A DNA stretch of 64,000 bases from Agrypnia vestita (GCA_016648135.1 JADDOH010002610.1:62001-126000); one strand, 5' to 3'; counted from the stretch's first letter, positions 10,071 through 21,865 are shown. Numbers and translations are program-made. Notes: generated by a model not told the origin, from the letters alone.

Positions 10071-10950
10071 GGGCCGATCTTATAAACGAAAGACCAAATA
10101 TCAGTTAGTAAATTTAATAACGTAAATTTAATAATTAGACAATTTAATAACGGATGGCTGTTTGTTTATAAATGTTACCGACGCTCGTCTTATAAAACTT
10201 TTTTGACCGTCCGTAAGTATCGCAATATCGTACTGCTCTTGTCTATGATTTTAGAGCTGTCAAAGGCGAATTATATCTCTTTTCTATGGAAACGAAACAT
10301 AACCTAAAATTTCTCTCTCGCAACGGATTTTTTGGGATACTTCCCACAATACTACACTAGCAGTAGCCTTTGAAACTTGCTGTCTGCAGCAGCTAATAAT
10401 ATTGATCCAAGAGCATAGAATCTCAAGGCAACAAGCAATTTTATGGTTGGTGAAAATGTTAGATTCCTACGCGTGCGCCTTTTTACATGTTGCCCAATAT
10501 CTTCTAGAAGCTCTTAAGCAAACCTTTTCGACAAGCAGAAACGGTAGACAAAATCTGCATCATCTAAAATATAAAAATAATCCACTCGTATATTGAACAC
10601 TCTTTGTGTCAATTGTTCTTCACCCGACGAACTTGAATACAATGATAGCTGTATATTTCTATCTGAAAACATTTTTCCTTTAAAATGTAGCAGCAGTCAG
10701 CACAGTATATATGTACATGTTAAACAAACGGCATGAAAAGAAAATTGACAACGTATCTAATCTTAAAAAATAATACGTCAATCTGTCATACTTCTGTCAA
10801 ACTGGTGGTTCGACTGTCGGTATCGGCCGCCGGTAAAATTTTACTAAAATTTGACTAACGGATTATTATGACACGAAAAAAATTACGTTTGTATCAAATT
10901 TCGGTTTATTTGGTCTGAAATTTAACTAACGGACGTTTATAAGACCGGCC
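10071..10950. mobile_element. Terminal-inverted-repeat element, about 880 bp, TTCA duplications
   Basis: Left end GGGCCGATCTTATAAACG, right end (reverse) GGCCGGTCTTATAAACG, followed in both by a GTTAG..AAATTT block. TTCA flanks both sides (10067..10070 and 10951..10954) and may be the target duplication. No transposase recognised inside; the 64-residue open frame at 10402..10596 shows no motif. Confidence 0.5.
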
Positions 10951-10959
10951 TTCAATCTA

Positions 10960-11627
10960 GTATATAATATTAAGAGATATTAAGAGCTTCCAAAAGGAAA
11001 ATCATTATGGGTTTTTGGAATTTAGTAATGAAGGCATAATCGGAAGGTTTCAGAAGACAATCGATCATCAAGATTACATGTTCTGAGATGATTCCATCTC
11101 TTCGCGCTGGAGGCAGGGAAATCTGTCGAGGAATGAGTCGAACAGGATCACGTTATACTCCAAAAAGGCATAGATGTTCAGTTAGAAAAACCTATCGTCC
11201 GAAGTAATGATTTTGATGGGACATTATCAGCTTGCATGAAAAGACCTAGTGAAGACGTGCTACCAATGTACTACGAAAATACTGATTACGCGTAATTCTG
11301 ACCAACGCGTTCCTTCTAATTTTTCTATTATTTGTGCGGACTATAAACTCATCTGTGCGGCAAACATTACACAAAAAATGTAAGTGCAAATGTGCACAAT
11401 TTTTCTACACATAAATTATCATGCCGCGTTAGGCAATACGGATCTAATTGGGAAGTAATTAAGTATAAGTTAATTGCGTAATATTCCTACCCGATTTTGG
11501 TGCTTCATCTCATTAGAGTTCAATAGGTCAATTATTAATAAAATGGTGATCAACGTTCGTTGTATTAAAACAGACCTATCTGGTTTCGCATATTTCTCTC
11601 TGTGTGCGAAGGCTGGGAACATGTTTA
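10960..11627. other. No recognised feature
   Basis: Mixed AT-rich sequence without a coding frame of note, and no repeat that I can match elsewhere in the window. Confidence 0.35.
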
Positions 11628-11630
11628 TAA

Positions 11631-12390
11631 AGCCATGTATTCACTAGGGGACAAATTGTCCCTCAACAGCACGCGTGGCACAGAGTCTACGTGACGTTGC
11701 AACGTCGTGCACTGTTCCGCGACGGCGCGCACAACATGGCGCGGCATTTCTACGTGCCGTGGCAACGTTGCCATGCGCACGGTACCCGAGCGTACTCACT
11801 GCAACATTCCGCGGAGCGTCAGTACCACGTGGTATGTTTACAAGTGAATACGCATGCGCTGTATCTGTCAAGATGACAGTGTGGGGAAACGAAATTGTTC
11901 TTGAACTCATCGAGCTGTATCGATCGAAAGATCGCATAGAATGTCCGTCCTTCTTTTTCTTTGCAGTAAAGAATTTCGCATTCTCCTCTTTTTTCTCCTC
12001 TTACGTTTCGATAAACTCATTAATATAAACAGATACGCAGTTGACATCATAACCTCCTAGGGCCACATTTCCGTGACGTGGAAAACAATAATTATTTGCA
12101 AAAAGGACCTTGTTTTTAATAATATTCAATTTACTACAGTAAAACCTCGTTAATTTGAAATTGCGACCCAAAAAAACATTTCGAATTGCGCGGAACCCCG
12201 TTTTCGCCAAATGAGATACCGCAGCTGTCATCCATAACCTCATTGGATGACATTTCCGCGACAAGATATACGAGTCCCGGTGTGTACACGTCAAATGATC
12301 GCGTCATTGTCCCCGAAACATGAGCGTAGATGTTGATGCGACATGCCGAGTGGAATGTTTCGCGATTTGTCCCCTAGTGAATACATGGCT
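11631..12390. mobile_element. Harbinger-type non-autonomous element, copy 1 (760 bp)
   Basis: Perfect 26-bp terminal inverted repeats start AGCCATGTATTCACTAGGGG. The element is flanked by TAA on both sides (11628..11630 and 12391..12393). A second copy at 31494..32256 is flanked by TTA on both sides. A 3-bp TWA target duplication is the hallmark of PIF/Harbinger transposons. The interior has no transposase: the 97-117 residue frames on both strands are not protein-like. It contains a Tigger-type end at 12133. The two copies are very similar, which suggests fairly recent activity. Confidence 0.75.
12133..12215. repeat. Tigger/pogo-like end nested in the Harbinger-type element
   Basis: Reads ACAGTAAAACCTCGTTAATT followed by TGAAATTGCG and then TTTCGAATTGCGCGGAACCCC. 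The first part is the usual pogo/Tigger terminal sequence and the second is its usual inner neighbour. It is present at the same place in the second copy (31999), so it is part of the ancestral element. Confidence 0.5.
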
Positions 12391-12767
12391 TAAGTGTGCG
12401 GCCGCACGCCCGCACCGTGACCATGACCATGTAAAGGTTTTGGACCAAGATGAAGATTGTCCTCAGTTGTTAGATTACGACTATAGGAAGGGAAAATGAC
12501 AACATAATTTTGTTTTGATAACCCTTTAATAAGCCATTATACCCAATTACTATACTAAACCCGTCAAAATACCTTCCTGCAATATTCATTCCGACATTGA
12601 AAGAATGCGGCATAATTTTTTTAGATATATTATAAGTCGACAACAATCAAAAGACCGTTCCCTAGCTTTGTCCGGTAAGAAGAAAGCGGGGGAAAGTTGC
12701 CTGGCAAGCTCGTATTACAAGCCTCAATATGATATTCCAAATAAATATATATTTTTTACTTTAAAAA

Positions 12768-13085
12768 ATGTTACTTACTTACTATAAAAACTTCTTTTGT
12801 GTTCATTTTTTGCATGGTAACAACACACACATTTTTTGCGCACATTCTTTTGAATGCGGTCTAGTTATAACTATACTTATATCTATTTTTGCGCAGCGTA
12901 GAAAAAATAGTTATATTCAATTTTTACTTAAAATAATAATGGAGTTTGTGGATTGCCCTAGTTTGGTGAACATGATCAATTATCCTATGCCCTACCGTTA
13001 CAGCACGAGATATCATGCCCCGTATTATAAAGATGTTTCTAGCTCTAATTTTAATAACAATTTGATAAACGTAAAAAATAAATAA
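12768..13085 (+). other. Unrecognised open frame (105 residues)
   Basis: Open from ATG 12768 to TAA at 13083. The last 48 codons (from ATG 12942) have a less biased composition ('MEFVDCPSLVNMINYPMPYR…') than the first part, which is hydrophobic AT-driven. No domain recognised, no splice context. It may be a scrap of a mobile element or chance. Confidence 0.2.
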
Positions 13086-13104
13086 AAATTCAGATTCGAG
13101 AAAA

Positions 13105-13205
13105 TCGCGTGAATTTATTGTGACTCCATCGGGAATCGAATCCGGAACCCCATTATGAAAAACAAATATCAACGGCACTGGACTACGGAGACTGCGTGTT
13201 TTTTT
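13105..13205 (-). repeat. tRNA-derived SINE fragment
   Basis: The minus strand carries a pol III B-box-like GGATTCGATTCCCGATGGAG. The same motif occurs in 36294..36400 (plus) and 45640..45745 (minus). Only the tRNA-like head is clear. Confidence 0.5.
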
Positions 13206-13261
13206 TAATGTTTGCTTTTGATCGGTGTTGTCTCTGTCTATAGGATTTTATCGAATTATCT

Positions 13262-13415
13262 GCCCGCATTGTTGATCGTGATTTCGCCCGCGGGCACGAC
13301 TCGAACCCCCGGCCACCGCGAAGGGTGCGGGCGGTTGATTTGCCCGGCGCTAATTGGCCGCCCGAGGTCAGTCTGCCAATCTCGTCGCGGGTCGCCTTGC
13401 ACGCGTAATATGCAT
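13262..13415 (-). repeat. GC-rich tRNA-derived repeat head
   Basis: The minus strand contains GGGGGTTCGAGTCGTGCCCG, a B-box with tRNA-like flanks, in a CpG-rich 150-bp block. A different family from the neighbouring SINE. Confidence 0.4.
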
Positions 13416-13444
13416 ACATCAATGGCCAAACAAGTAATTAATTT

Positions 13445-13690
13445 GCGACAGAAAACAAGCAGAGAGGACAGAACGCCACACCCTTCTGTCCTGACGCAAA
13501 ACTCTCGCCTGATACACGCGCATCTTCTCGCGTCGATTGTTAAGGCTACATAAAACCATTTTCCAATATCTCGATTACCTGATTAATTCAAGTCTTCCGC
13601 GGTCGTCCTCTATTTCTTGTGCTCTCCTTATTCATTCTTTCAACATGACCGAACCACCCACGCGACCCTTAACCAGCTTTGCATTCTTTA
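13445..13690 (-). pseudogene. LINE C-terminal fragment related to 30334..30684
   Basis: The DNA matches the better preserved minus-strand LINE tail at 30334..30684 in the same order: GAGAGGACAGAACGCCACAC, then CGCGGTCGTCCTCTATT (encoding the RGRPRK region), then the ATGACCGAACCA segment (encoding the FGHV motif). It is more diverged and frameshifted. Confidence 0.6.
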
Positions 13691-13739
13691 TATTGTCACG
13701 GGATCAAATGAAACACTTGTAATGAATATAATCTATTCA

Positions 13740-14208
13740 TTAAATCACAACACACGAATTTAATCGGAGCACCGTTTTTAAATTCACACTAAATAACGCA
13801 ATATGGTCATTCTCTTTTTTATTGTCAAGTTTGGTACAAAATCTCGACAATAATAAATAACTCTGTCACAACATAAATGTATTTTTTATTATTTATTAAA
13901 TATAATTAAAACATCACTTCTTTACAGTTTCTAAAACTTTTAATATCGTTTTATTATGAGAAGGTATCATCAAACCTATATTATTAAACAAAACTAAAAT
14001 TAACATTTTTAAATACCACTACGTCACGAAAATGGACAGGGACATTTGAACTACGACAAAAAGGGAAATGACCCGATAGTCACTTGAAAAATCTTCTACT
14101 CGTGTTTATAATTTCACTGATTTGTGTCGCTCTGATAACTTTATCGCTGGTTAGGATCCATACTGAAATCTCTCGTTAAATTATCGTCGCTTGGTCACAC
14201 TGAAACAC
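13740..14208. other. No recognised feature
   Basis: AT-rich unique sequence with no open frame or repeat match seen. Confidence 0.35.
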
Positions 14209-14900
14209 CGTTTTGTTTGTGTATTCGCGTTCACGCTAGCTTCTACGATCCGCGTTCTGTCGCTCCAGCGCAAAAAACTACGCGCAGTAGCCGGTCGATC
14301 CTTTTTTATAGGCAATGTCGCGCCGAGATGTTTCCAGAATCTGTTGAGTTATTTTTAAAATGTCAAATTTGGAATGTGTGTATAATTCACCGCGGCAGTA
14401 TCAGTGTTGGTACCGCAACTCGTCGTGTGCCGCTAGTCCCGCCCCGGCCGGTCCCCTCGTGAAAAAGTAAGAAGGGCCCCGCTCCAATAAATTGTAATGT
14501 TAACCTGTAGAACCTAATAGGCCATCTCAATAAATATCCCGTCTAATTCAGTAATTCCATCGGTAATTATATTACCCGCCGAGTGCGGAAGTCGGCACCG
14601 CGCCATCGCGTGCCGCGGAGCAATGATCATGGCCCCGACCAGGTGAAACGCTGTCCTTTGTAATTCGATACTGTCAGTCCAATTTCGTCTCCTGTTCACT
14701 TGCCGAATTTGCGGCCAGTGAATAACAATCATTATTCGATGGTTTTCGTGTCTTCGATTTCTTCTGCGCGGCTCGGATAGCCTCTCCGGTAGTGTGATGT
14801 CTGTGAGCGCGTCAGAGCGCGAGTGACAGGCGACAGTGTGTGTGAGCGTATGGTGACATCTGTCCGGCGAAAATGTCTAAGTATCCTACCTTTTTTTACC
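14209..14900 (+). promoter_or_regulatory. Unique GC-richer block with 5' UTR-like segment
   Basis: Non-repeated sequence that becomes rich in GTG/AGTG/GCG between 14755 and 14875, a pattern common in insect 5' leaders, followed by an ATG in good context (GAAAATGTCTAAG) that runs at once into a possible donor (AAGTATCC). It could be a promoter and non-coding or start exon; the predicted peptide before the donor is only three residues. No transcription evidence. Confidence 0.3.
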
Positions 14901-14965
14901 GTTGCGAACATCTAATATTTACTGTGATACTCTTTTAGCAGTTATTTTGTTTTAGATGTTAAAGT

Positions 14966-15357
14966 GCGTGTATTCGCGAAGGAATCAGTGTGACTGTGCA
15001 CCTCTGCCAAAATGCACAATCAGTCTGATGCATGTAGAGTGAACGTTGAAGGCGTGTCGAGTGCGAAGGTATATGATAAGCGGAGCGGGATGCGATACAG
15101 GATGAGTAGAAAGAAGTACTGACAATCAACTCGTAGGATTATTGAAGTCACAAAACTTTACATGTTGGAGAATGCATGCGTTATACAACAATATACGGAG
15201 TGCGAGATTGAGCATGGTATCGCGGGCGCCGGGCGGTGAGAGAATGGTTTGCTACTTTGCCGGCGCCTCGGGCTTTTCATTGGGCGATATCCCTCGAGCG
15301 TGATCGGTCCGTTTGGGACGCTCGAGGGACTAGAGTCAAGCAGGTCTGGCTCCACCA
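14966..15357 (-). repeat. LTR-like repeat, copy 1
   Basis: Diverged copy of 27559..27945 (shared: GTATTCGCGAAGGAATCAGT, TGTGACTGTGCACCTCTGCC, GTATCGCGGGCGCCGG, CAGGTCTGGCTC). GC-rich against AT-rich flanks. The AATAAA that marks copy 2 on the minus strand is altered here. Target duplication not found. Confidence 0.5.
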
Positions 15358-15464
15358 CACTCGTATACAAAAAATACCATTGTTTTACCTTCTTCATATT
15401 ATTCTTACTTCTTCTTTTTCAGCCTACATCTCTCCACTGTTAGATATAGACCTCTTCCATATTT

Positions 15465-15655
15465 TTTTTAATTAAAAAAAATAGAGATGCGAACACTAAA
15501 TGTGCATCGCATCAATATTCTTAATTTTATCAAAATAACCTTAACGCTTGTGCCATGAACATAGGACTAACTTGCTGGCGTCCTGGAATGGAGCTCGAAC
15601 CTCCGACCACCAGGTAGGTCGCTAGGCGAGCGTCATCTGCACCAACAAACTAGTC
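15465..15655 (-). repeat. tRNA-headed SINE, family S2
   Basis: Inverse copy of the SINE at 32955..33120: the minus strand shows a B-box GGTTCGAGCTCC, then GTCCTATGTTCATGGCACAAG and GATGCGAACACTAAAT near the tail. Just before it (15413..15450) lies 'CAGCCTACATCTCTCCACTG', a piece of LINE-tail repeat seen also at 38370 on the other strand. Confidence 0.55.
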
Positions 15656-15699
15656 GTGATGAATATTATTTTTACGGGATTCCGTAATCATCAATTTAA

Positions 15700-16339
15700 G
15701 GGGGTAATACCTACCTAGCCATTTTGAAAAAATCAAATTTTAAATTTTTGCATTTTCTTAAAGCTTGAGGTCTTAAGGATGTCTGGGGAAAATTTCAAGC
15801 AATAATTTAAAAAATAACCAAGTTACGGTGATAATAGTGGCATCTCTTTGTCGATTAACGCGCTCCACGCAGGTAGCTGCCAGTCGGGCTCTTTCATAAT
15901 AGAAACGTTAAACCTGTTTCTATTATGTTTGTGAAGAGTGCTCGATGATATGCGATTCTAAGCAAGGTGGAGGACTTATATTATGGACCTGGAATCGATG
16001 ATTTTATGTAAGTTGAAAGATTTCGAGATTTATTCATTGCTCTATTTTCAAACGCGTTTTACTCGAAACCATGTTTTGAAATTCGGTGACCAAAATATCT
16101 CGGCAACCACTGAACCGACCAACTTGAAATTTCTAGTGGTTATTCTATACATTATTGTCAAGTCTTTGTCGTAGGATTTTTATTAAAAATATATTTTAAA
16201 AAATTAACGTATTTTTAAAAGTATGCACGTTCATGTAGAAATGATTCCAATACCATAATTTATATAGGTTTTCTTTAAAAAAAATCACAAAAATTGCCCT
16301 TTTCAGCGCTTCGTAGGTAGGTATTCGCGGGATTACCCC
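15700..16339. mobile_element. Short TTAA-target element (640 bp)
   Basis: TTAA at 15696..15699 and 16340..16343 brackets inverted ends GGGGGTAATACCTACCTAGC and, from the right, GGGGTAATCCCGCGAATACC then TACCTACG. No transposase. The GGGG-TTAA ends resemble those of 6909..8156, so both may depend on the same kind of enzyme (Kolobok or piggyBac). Confidence 0.55.
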
Positions 16340-16345
16340 TTAAGG

Positions 16346-17015
16346 GATTACACCACCGTGGGAGCCTGAAATTTATATACATATAAATAGCATGTCATTA
16401 TGTGTTTTATATCATTTTATAGTTCAATCTATACCTCTCAAAAAACGCCCTATACTATTGACACTAAAATAATTTATGCAAGGCCAAAAAAACTTATTAG
16501 AATCTGCGAACAATGCTATCAATCCGCAGCGCATGTGGCCAGTTCATCCCGTCACCCAGTGGTGCGAGCATCTGCTACGATGCGCTTTGCTTGTCGATCC
16601 ACAGATGGAGGCATAACATTAGGCCCGAACACCGTCCGATCGCTGTCCCCCTGTACCGAGGGGATAGATGACCGCTGCGACTGTTTTGTACGGACTTATT
16701 AGTACAATTGGCCTTGATTGAGAGAAATCTGATACGAAGAAAAGATGCGGGCTCATTCAAGTCAACATGACTTTTGGACCACTGCGCCGCCACTATGAAC
16801 ATTTAATAGTAGTATTTTTTATTCATATAATTTACCGTAGAAAGTTATGTTATAAGTGCAACAAAATTTAATGTATGTGTATTTATTTATTTATATTTAT
16901 AGAACAAAAACACAAAAATACATTTCGACATCGGAAAGTTTTAAAAAATCTCTTAAAAGTTTTATAAATAGTAAATTAGAATGTTTTGAAATAATTAAAA
17001 AAAAATTTAAAAAAG
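16346..17015. other. No recognised gene
   Basis: Mixed sequence with a GC-richer middle (16510..16690) giving chance open frames on both strands. No repeat partner seen in the window. Confidence 0.3.
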
Positions 17016-17575
17016 TAACCCATAAAAACCAAGTTTTTATTATGCCCCCTTTCTTTGTAAAATATAACAACAATTAAAGACGAATGAAAACATATAATAT
17101 AACGCTAAACTTACAGTAATTTAATATATTTCTAAAATGTCAGATTTTTTGAGCTTTGATAAGACACTTCATGCTTTGAAGATTAAATTCTAAAAATATT
17201 TGTCAGTCAATTTAGATTTTCGACATTCGTAGTTAAGTACCTATTATGTATACCGACGGCGTAATTCAAATTTAGAAAATATTCTGCGACGTTATCGGGC
17301 CGCCGTTGCTAATCAAACTTTTTTAATGATTCCAATGTGAAAAAACCAATAAAATTTCTAAAAATCCGAAATTATACTATAATTATAAATTTTTTTTAAC
17401 GAAAATTTGATAGATCTTCTTGATCGCCGCCACGAGTCTACTTGCCAAGTTTCAGCTCGATTGGATCACGGGAAAAGGATCAAAAATCGATCCAAAGTTT
17501 ATTTTGACGGCAAGCCGGCAAGCAAGCAAGCAAGCAGACGCCACGAGTTAATATAAAGGGAGTAAAAAACATCTT
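17016..17575. repeat. ACTCCC-ended dispersed repeat (copy 1, long)
   Basis: Starts near AACCCATAAAAACCAAGTTT and ends …GCAGACGCCACGAGTTAATATAAAGGGAGTAAAAA. Related copies at 24232..24478, 40350..40660 and 62248..62575 share the inner block 'TTTCAGCTCGATTGGATCACGGGAAAAG' (split here for length: TTTCAGCTCGATTGG / ATCACGGGAAAAG). Ends are roughly inverted TTTTTACTCCCTTT. Non-coding. Confidence 0.55.
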
Positions 17576-18119
17576 TACTTGCTGGTAAATTCAGTACCTA
17601 GTTGAAAAAATTATTGAAAAAATAATACCTACTATAATTATTATTGTAGGTAGAATAATTACTTGATAGTGTGATAGTAGGTAGTATAATTACTGTAATT
17701 AATACCAAAATTTATTGTATTCTACCTTTAGCTGAAGAAGTCCATTGACAGCGTCATTATTATTATTTATTTTTGAATTATTTTATTTCATACCATAACC
17801 ATAAAATAAATGAACGATAAAAATCCATATAACATCGTTATCTATAACATATTTGTGTATTACAAACATTTTATATGTAAAAGCCTATAATGGGCGTGAA
17901 CAAACAAATAAATAAATATTGTAAAAAAAAAAAAATATAGTAGAAATAGATTAAAAAATCGACCTGCAATGTTGGCATAAAATAACTGTTTTTGAAGAAG
18001 TAAATATTTAAAATGTCCAAAAAATATAGTTAAATCTCGTTCCTTTTTTCTGTTACGCTAAACAGGCAACGGGGTCCAATTACTGTAGCGGAGCAGGTTT
18101 ATCATAGCAGGCTCGAGTT

Positions 18120-18330
18120 TATCCACGCCCCTTGTTTTGGGAGTTTCCTCCTCTTCTTCTTCTTCTAATGTTCACACGCAGGGCGGGCTCGGCGCACAGG
18201 TCCGGGGCAGTCCGCTCCTGCGGCCGTCTCCCGGCTAATTGCCGACAATTGATGAGTTGCACGCGGCGGAATTAGGGCGCATGCGCAACACGTCGCCGCT
18301 AATGTTCCTCACCCGGACCCAATTCGTCTA
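18120..18330. promoter_or_regulatory. Unique GC-rich island with TAATTG-type sites
   Basis: GC-rich, not repeated in the window, with CGGCTAATTGCCG, CAATTGATGAG, GGAATTAGG and CGCTAATG, i.e. several TAAT/ATTG cores of homeodomain sites embedded in CpG-rich sequence. Looks like conserved regulatory DNA; function is inferred only. Confidence 0.3.
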
Positions 18331-18359
18331 AACATGTCGACAGATTTGCTTCAACCAAT

Positions 18360-18465
18360 ATGCAGGGTTATTTGGAAAACATTAATAACCTGTATTCCCG
18401 CCCTGATTATGTGTCAAAAATGCTCAAGCCACCGTGACCTTATATTAATAGTTATTTTATTTTAT
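18360..18465. repeat. Fold-back family fragment
   Basis: Matches the left end of the full palindromic element at 28425..28960 (CAGGGTTATTTGGAAAACAT, then TCCCGCCCTGATTATG, TGCTCAAGCC, GTGACCT). Truncated. Confidence 0.6.
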
Positions 18466-18930
18466 TTATTCGTGGGAAACTAACAGTATATATAAAAATC
18501 AGATTACACATGATTATTGAACAGTATAGAGTCCATCTTACAAGTTTCCACAGAATTAACATATTATGCACGATGTATAGCAGCAATAACTTGAGTTGAA
18601 CAAAAAAAATAAACAAAAAAGTGAAAGTTTTAAGTTACGAACAAACTATGAAAGTCAAAGAAATAAAGGTAAAAGGGGAATAAGGAATGGATAGGAAAGG
18701 ACAGATCTACTAAGTAAAAAAGAGAAGAGATAAGAAGAAAAAGTAGTGCAAAAGATATATGTATAGCATAAAGATATCTGATCAATACATCTGCATAAAC
18801 ATAAACGAGGTCTGGACAAAAGAAAAAAAGATGAATTAAAGAAAGATACAAGATAAAAATTACATTTACGAAGTCTGGTCAAAAGAAAGAAAATATAGTT
18901 ATGGAGATGTGTGACACGAAAGTTTGCAGA

Positions 18931-19056
18931 ATATTTTGAGTATGTCCAAATTTTTCAGAACAGTACTGGATTTTTGTCACAGGGACATCATTAATCAATC
19001 AATCAATGTATTATGGATTCTGAAAAATTTAGACAAACTCAAAATATTCGGAATGA
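18931..19056. repeat. Inverted repeat with roughly 30-bp arms
   Basis: GAATATTTTGAGTATGTCC… on the left pairs with …GACAAACTCAAAATATTCGG on the right, each also containing AAATTTTTCAGAA or its complement. The loop is about 60 bases. A hairpin, probably a small fold-back element. Confidence 0.5.
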
Positions 19057-19109
19057 AAATATTGGTCTTAAGGTAATTAATGCTTATAACTCGGAAGAAT
19101 CTCATTACA

Positions 19110-19450
19110 CATATAAAGTATATTGCTAAAAATTCCAAAAAATCATAAAATAGATATCTCATTAGTGACCTCTGTGGTCATTTAAGGGAAATGAAAAGCT
19201 TTGGATGCCGGTCGCTAAGGTTTGTTGCAACATATACGGAACATGTCGTATAATTTAAATATATACAACATCCAAATATTTAATAGACATGGTATTCTAT
19301 CACGGGTGGAAACCGTGAACGTTACATTGTGTAATGTGATCACTTAGCCAGCCGTACGATAGATAGTAGGCCCTATGAACACCCAAAAATTTACATACCT
19401 ACTTTCCCGTAAAAATATAATTTCGTCTCTGTGAGACATCTATAATATAT
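19110..19450. repeat. Dispersed repeat shared with 42860..43225
   Basis: Shares, in the same order, GATATCTCATTA, the CAGCCGTACGAT block, CCCTATGAACACCCAAAAA, CCTACTTTCCCGTA and TCTGTGAGACATC with the sequence in host intron 3 at 42860..43225. Boundaries approximate; non-coding. Confidence 0.5.
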
Positions 19451-19454
19451 TGAT

Positions 19455-19815
19455 TGATCAAAGTTTGAATTTTTTTTCAATATTTCTGACTTCTTTTTTG
19501 TAAAGCTTTGGACTATCGTTACAGTAACTTATATTGAATATGAAAAATTCATTCCCTTTAAAACCTTCCAATTCCAATTGAAAAACTTTCCAATTGGAAT
19601 TTTTGCAGGGTTTTATCATTTTACTCAACTTGTATTGAAACAAACTAATTTTTCGTAATCGATATAAGTGACTGTAATGATTGTTCAATATTTTGCAAAA
19701 TACAAATCATAAATTTTGAAAAAAAAATGCAAATTTTGATATTTCATATCTCAATAATTGTTTATAACTCATGGTTGCTTGAACACTTTCGGTTCATAAT
19801 CGAGGCAGGAATCCA
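19455..19815. repeat. Fold-back family, partial copy
   Basis: Contains the core of the family seen whole at 28425..28960: ATTTCTGACTTCTTTTTTGT, GGACTATCGTTACAGTAACT, CATTCCCTTTAAAACC, the central CCAATTGG, then the mirrored second arm to CGAGGCAGGAATCC. The first outer end is missing. Confidence 0.6.
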
Positions 19816-20009
19816 TGTGTAAATTATTGTGGGCTGGCTCTATTACATCCTGTAATATGTATATTAATTAAATTAATTAAGAGTAAGTTTGTAACGTATT
19901 GGTTATTCATTAAATAAATTGAATTTAGATAAGCTTTTAACTTGTCCATATGATTTTCTTTGATCGCGATATGCAACACTGGAGACGGTATCGCGTCACA
20001 AGCTCCGTT

Positions 20010-20430
20010 CGCTACCGCCCGGGAAAATCGCGTGACGCTTATTGGCCAGGCAAACAAACGAGAACCGAGTTTTTCGGTTCCGTGTCGGGCGCTAAAGTGA
20101 TAAATAAATGTCAGCGCGCACAATGGCGCCAAGTGCGATTTTCCGTTGCACCCAATTACGGGAGTCGATTGCTTGTGACATTGGAATACGACCCTTAAGT
20201 GGCCGCCGGTTTCGAAAACAAGGCAATAACTTCTCATACACTTCGGACGCCTTCGTTCACGGCGCGAATTACACAACCGTCTCGTGGGTCGTTTCGTTTA
20301 TCGGCGGAAGAGGCGTTTTGCAGTTCGGCCCAGTCGAGATTTTCAGCAATGCGGTCGGTAACATTTGCCGAGTTTCAAAGTTTTTCTCGTGTTGAGATTA
20401 GAACGATCTGGAAGGTGGTCGAATACGCGA
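20010..20430. promoter_or_regulatory. Unique GC-richer island
   Basis: Not repeated in the window; balanced composition and several overlapping 80-96 residue open frames that show no domain. Could be regulatory DNA or a degenerate exon. No supported splice structure. Confidence 0.25.
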
Positions 20431-20717
20431 ACGTGTACCAGAAGAATCGAGAATATTTTACAACTGGACCAAACCATGACCTTATTTAACAACATGCCAT
20501 TTCTCCGAAAGGATAGGCATATTCTGTTTCTTCTGTCCTTGATCTATCACTCTGTTTTTCCTTTCGCTTATCTTCTTACGGATTTACACATTTCACCTGT
20601 CCTCTTTAAGCGTGCGGTCCGCGTGCCCAAACGACTATATTTATCATTTTTCTCTATTTAACGCGGAAGATTTATAACATATGTACGTAAAAATCTGAGG
20701 ACATAATTAAATCTACT

Positions 20718-20862
20718 TAAAATACTTGTATAAGACCACTTTTGGAGTTTTTGTTATACACGACTAGTTTCGAGAACTACAGATGTTCTCATCTACAGGT
20801 GATAATATATTTAACAAGTCTTATAGTATATTATCTTATACTCTTAATTCTTATACAAGTAT
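20718..20862 (-). repeat. Inverted repeat enclosing a Penelope-type terminal motif
   Basis: AAAATACTTGTATAAG (20718) pairs with CTTATACAAGTATTTT (20846). Inside, on the minus strand, lies GATGAGAAC…GTTCTCGAAACTAGTCG, the hammerhead-like/Penelope terminal motif, with the first part of the core altered (CTGTAGATGA). Confidence 0.45.
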
Positions 20863-20869
20863 TTTATTT

Positions 20870-21865
20870 GTATATAAATTATCATGTCATTCCACAAAAT
20901 GCCAAATAATATAAATCTACTATTAGTTCTATCACGTTTAAGTGTGCGGTTATCGCGTTAAAGTTTATTTATTAATAAATAGGACTACGTCCGTTACTTC
21001 AATAAATAAATAAAAATTATGTTCCTTGTTTTCTTAAATAAATCACTGTGAAAAGTCCCGTCTGAAACCGGTATCTCAAAAATCATGTTTCGATTGTTAT
21101 TGTAGCTATGTAACATTGAAGGTTTCTGAACATTCAGAGTATATAGTATAGTTTTGGAACCAATAACAGATCGATTCAGTATGACAATAGACATATTGAA
21201 GTTCTTCCAAGATTTGTTTCAAATATTCAAAAGGCAACGTTACACGCGCGTAAAGATCAACGTTCTCGGTGTATATAATAGCTCACGGATGAAAATCACG
21301 TCCTTTGCATTATTGCTTTTTTCTCAGAAAAGGCCAGATTATAGCTGGAGCGATTCATTTGATCGACAGTATGCAACCTGCAACTCGATTCGGCGTTCAT
21401 TTACAGAACTTTAAACCTATTTTACAAAAGGAACACAAGGCGAAGCAATATCGGAGAAATTTAGTTTAATATTCCGCGCACAGATGGCGTCTCGTTTCAG
21501 ATGTATTCACAATAAAACTGCCGAAGGTAAAATGAAATATTCTTGTATCACATTTGCATGCACTCTCCCGTGTGATCGCCCTCGCGCGCTGAATACCCTA
21601 GCAGCCCTGGTCAGGGGCGTACCTCCTGGACCCTGCACTTGGTGAGGAGCTCACGCCGGCCAGTTGCCCCCCAGACGTCCTGGCGTCTCTTCAATACGGA
21701 TACCGCGGTGGTCTGCAATGACGCCTTTACTCGGACCTTATCGATAATCGGATATAAATAAAAGTCCAGCTTTGCGCCTAACGCGTACATTTTTTTGGAA
21801 AGAAGTTCCTTAACGCGGCTTGCGATAGGAGTTGACTGGTAGAAATCGTCACGTAAGGAAAAAGC
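20870..21865. other. No recognised gene
   Basis: AT-rich to mixed. A GC-rich patch at 21560..21740 has no match. The 86-residue frame at 21154..21414 shows no motif. Confidence 0.3.

Noticed and set aside
11675..12028. 117-residue and overlapping 97-residue frames
   Set aside because: They lie inside a non-autonomous element, overlap on opposite strands, and the copy at 31494..32256 breaks them at different points.
20108..20489. Overlapping 95-98 residue frames as a small gene
   Set aside because: Three frames overlap on the same strand without a domain or splice context; treated as a GC-richer non-coding island.
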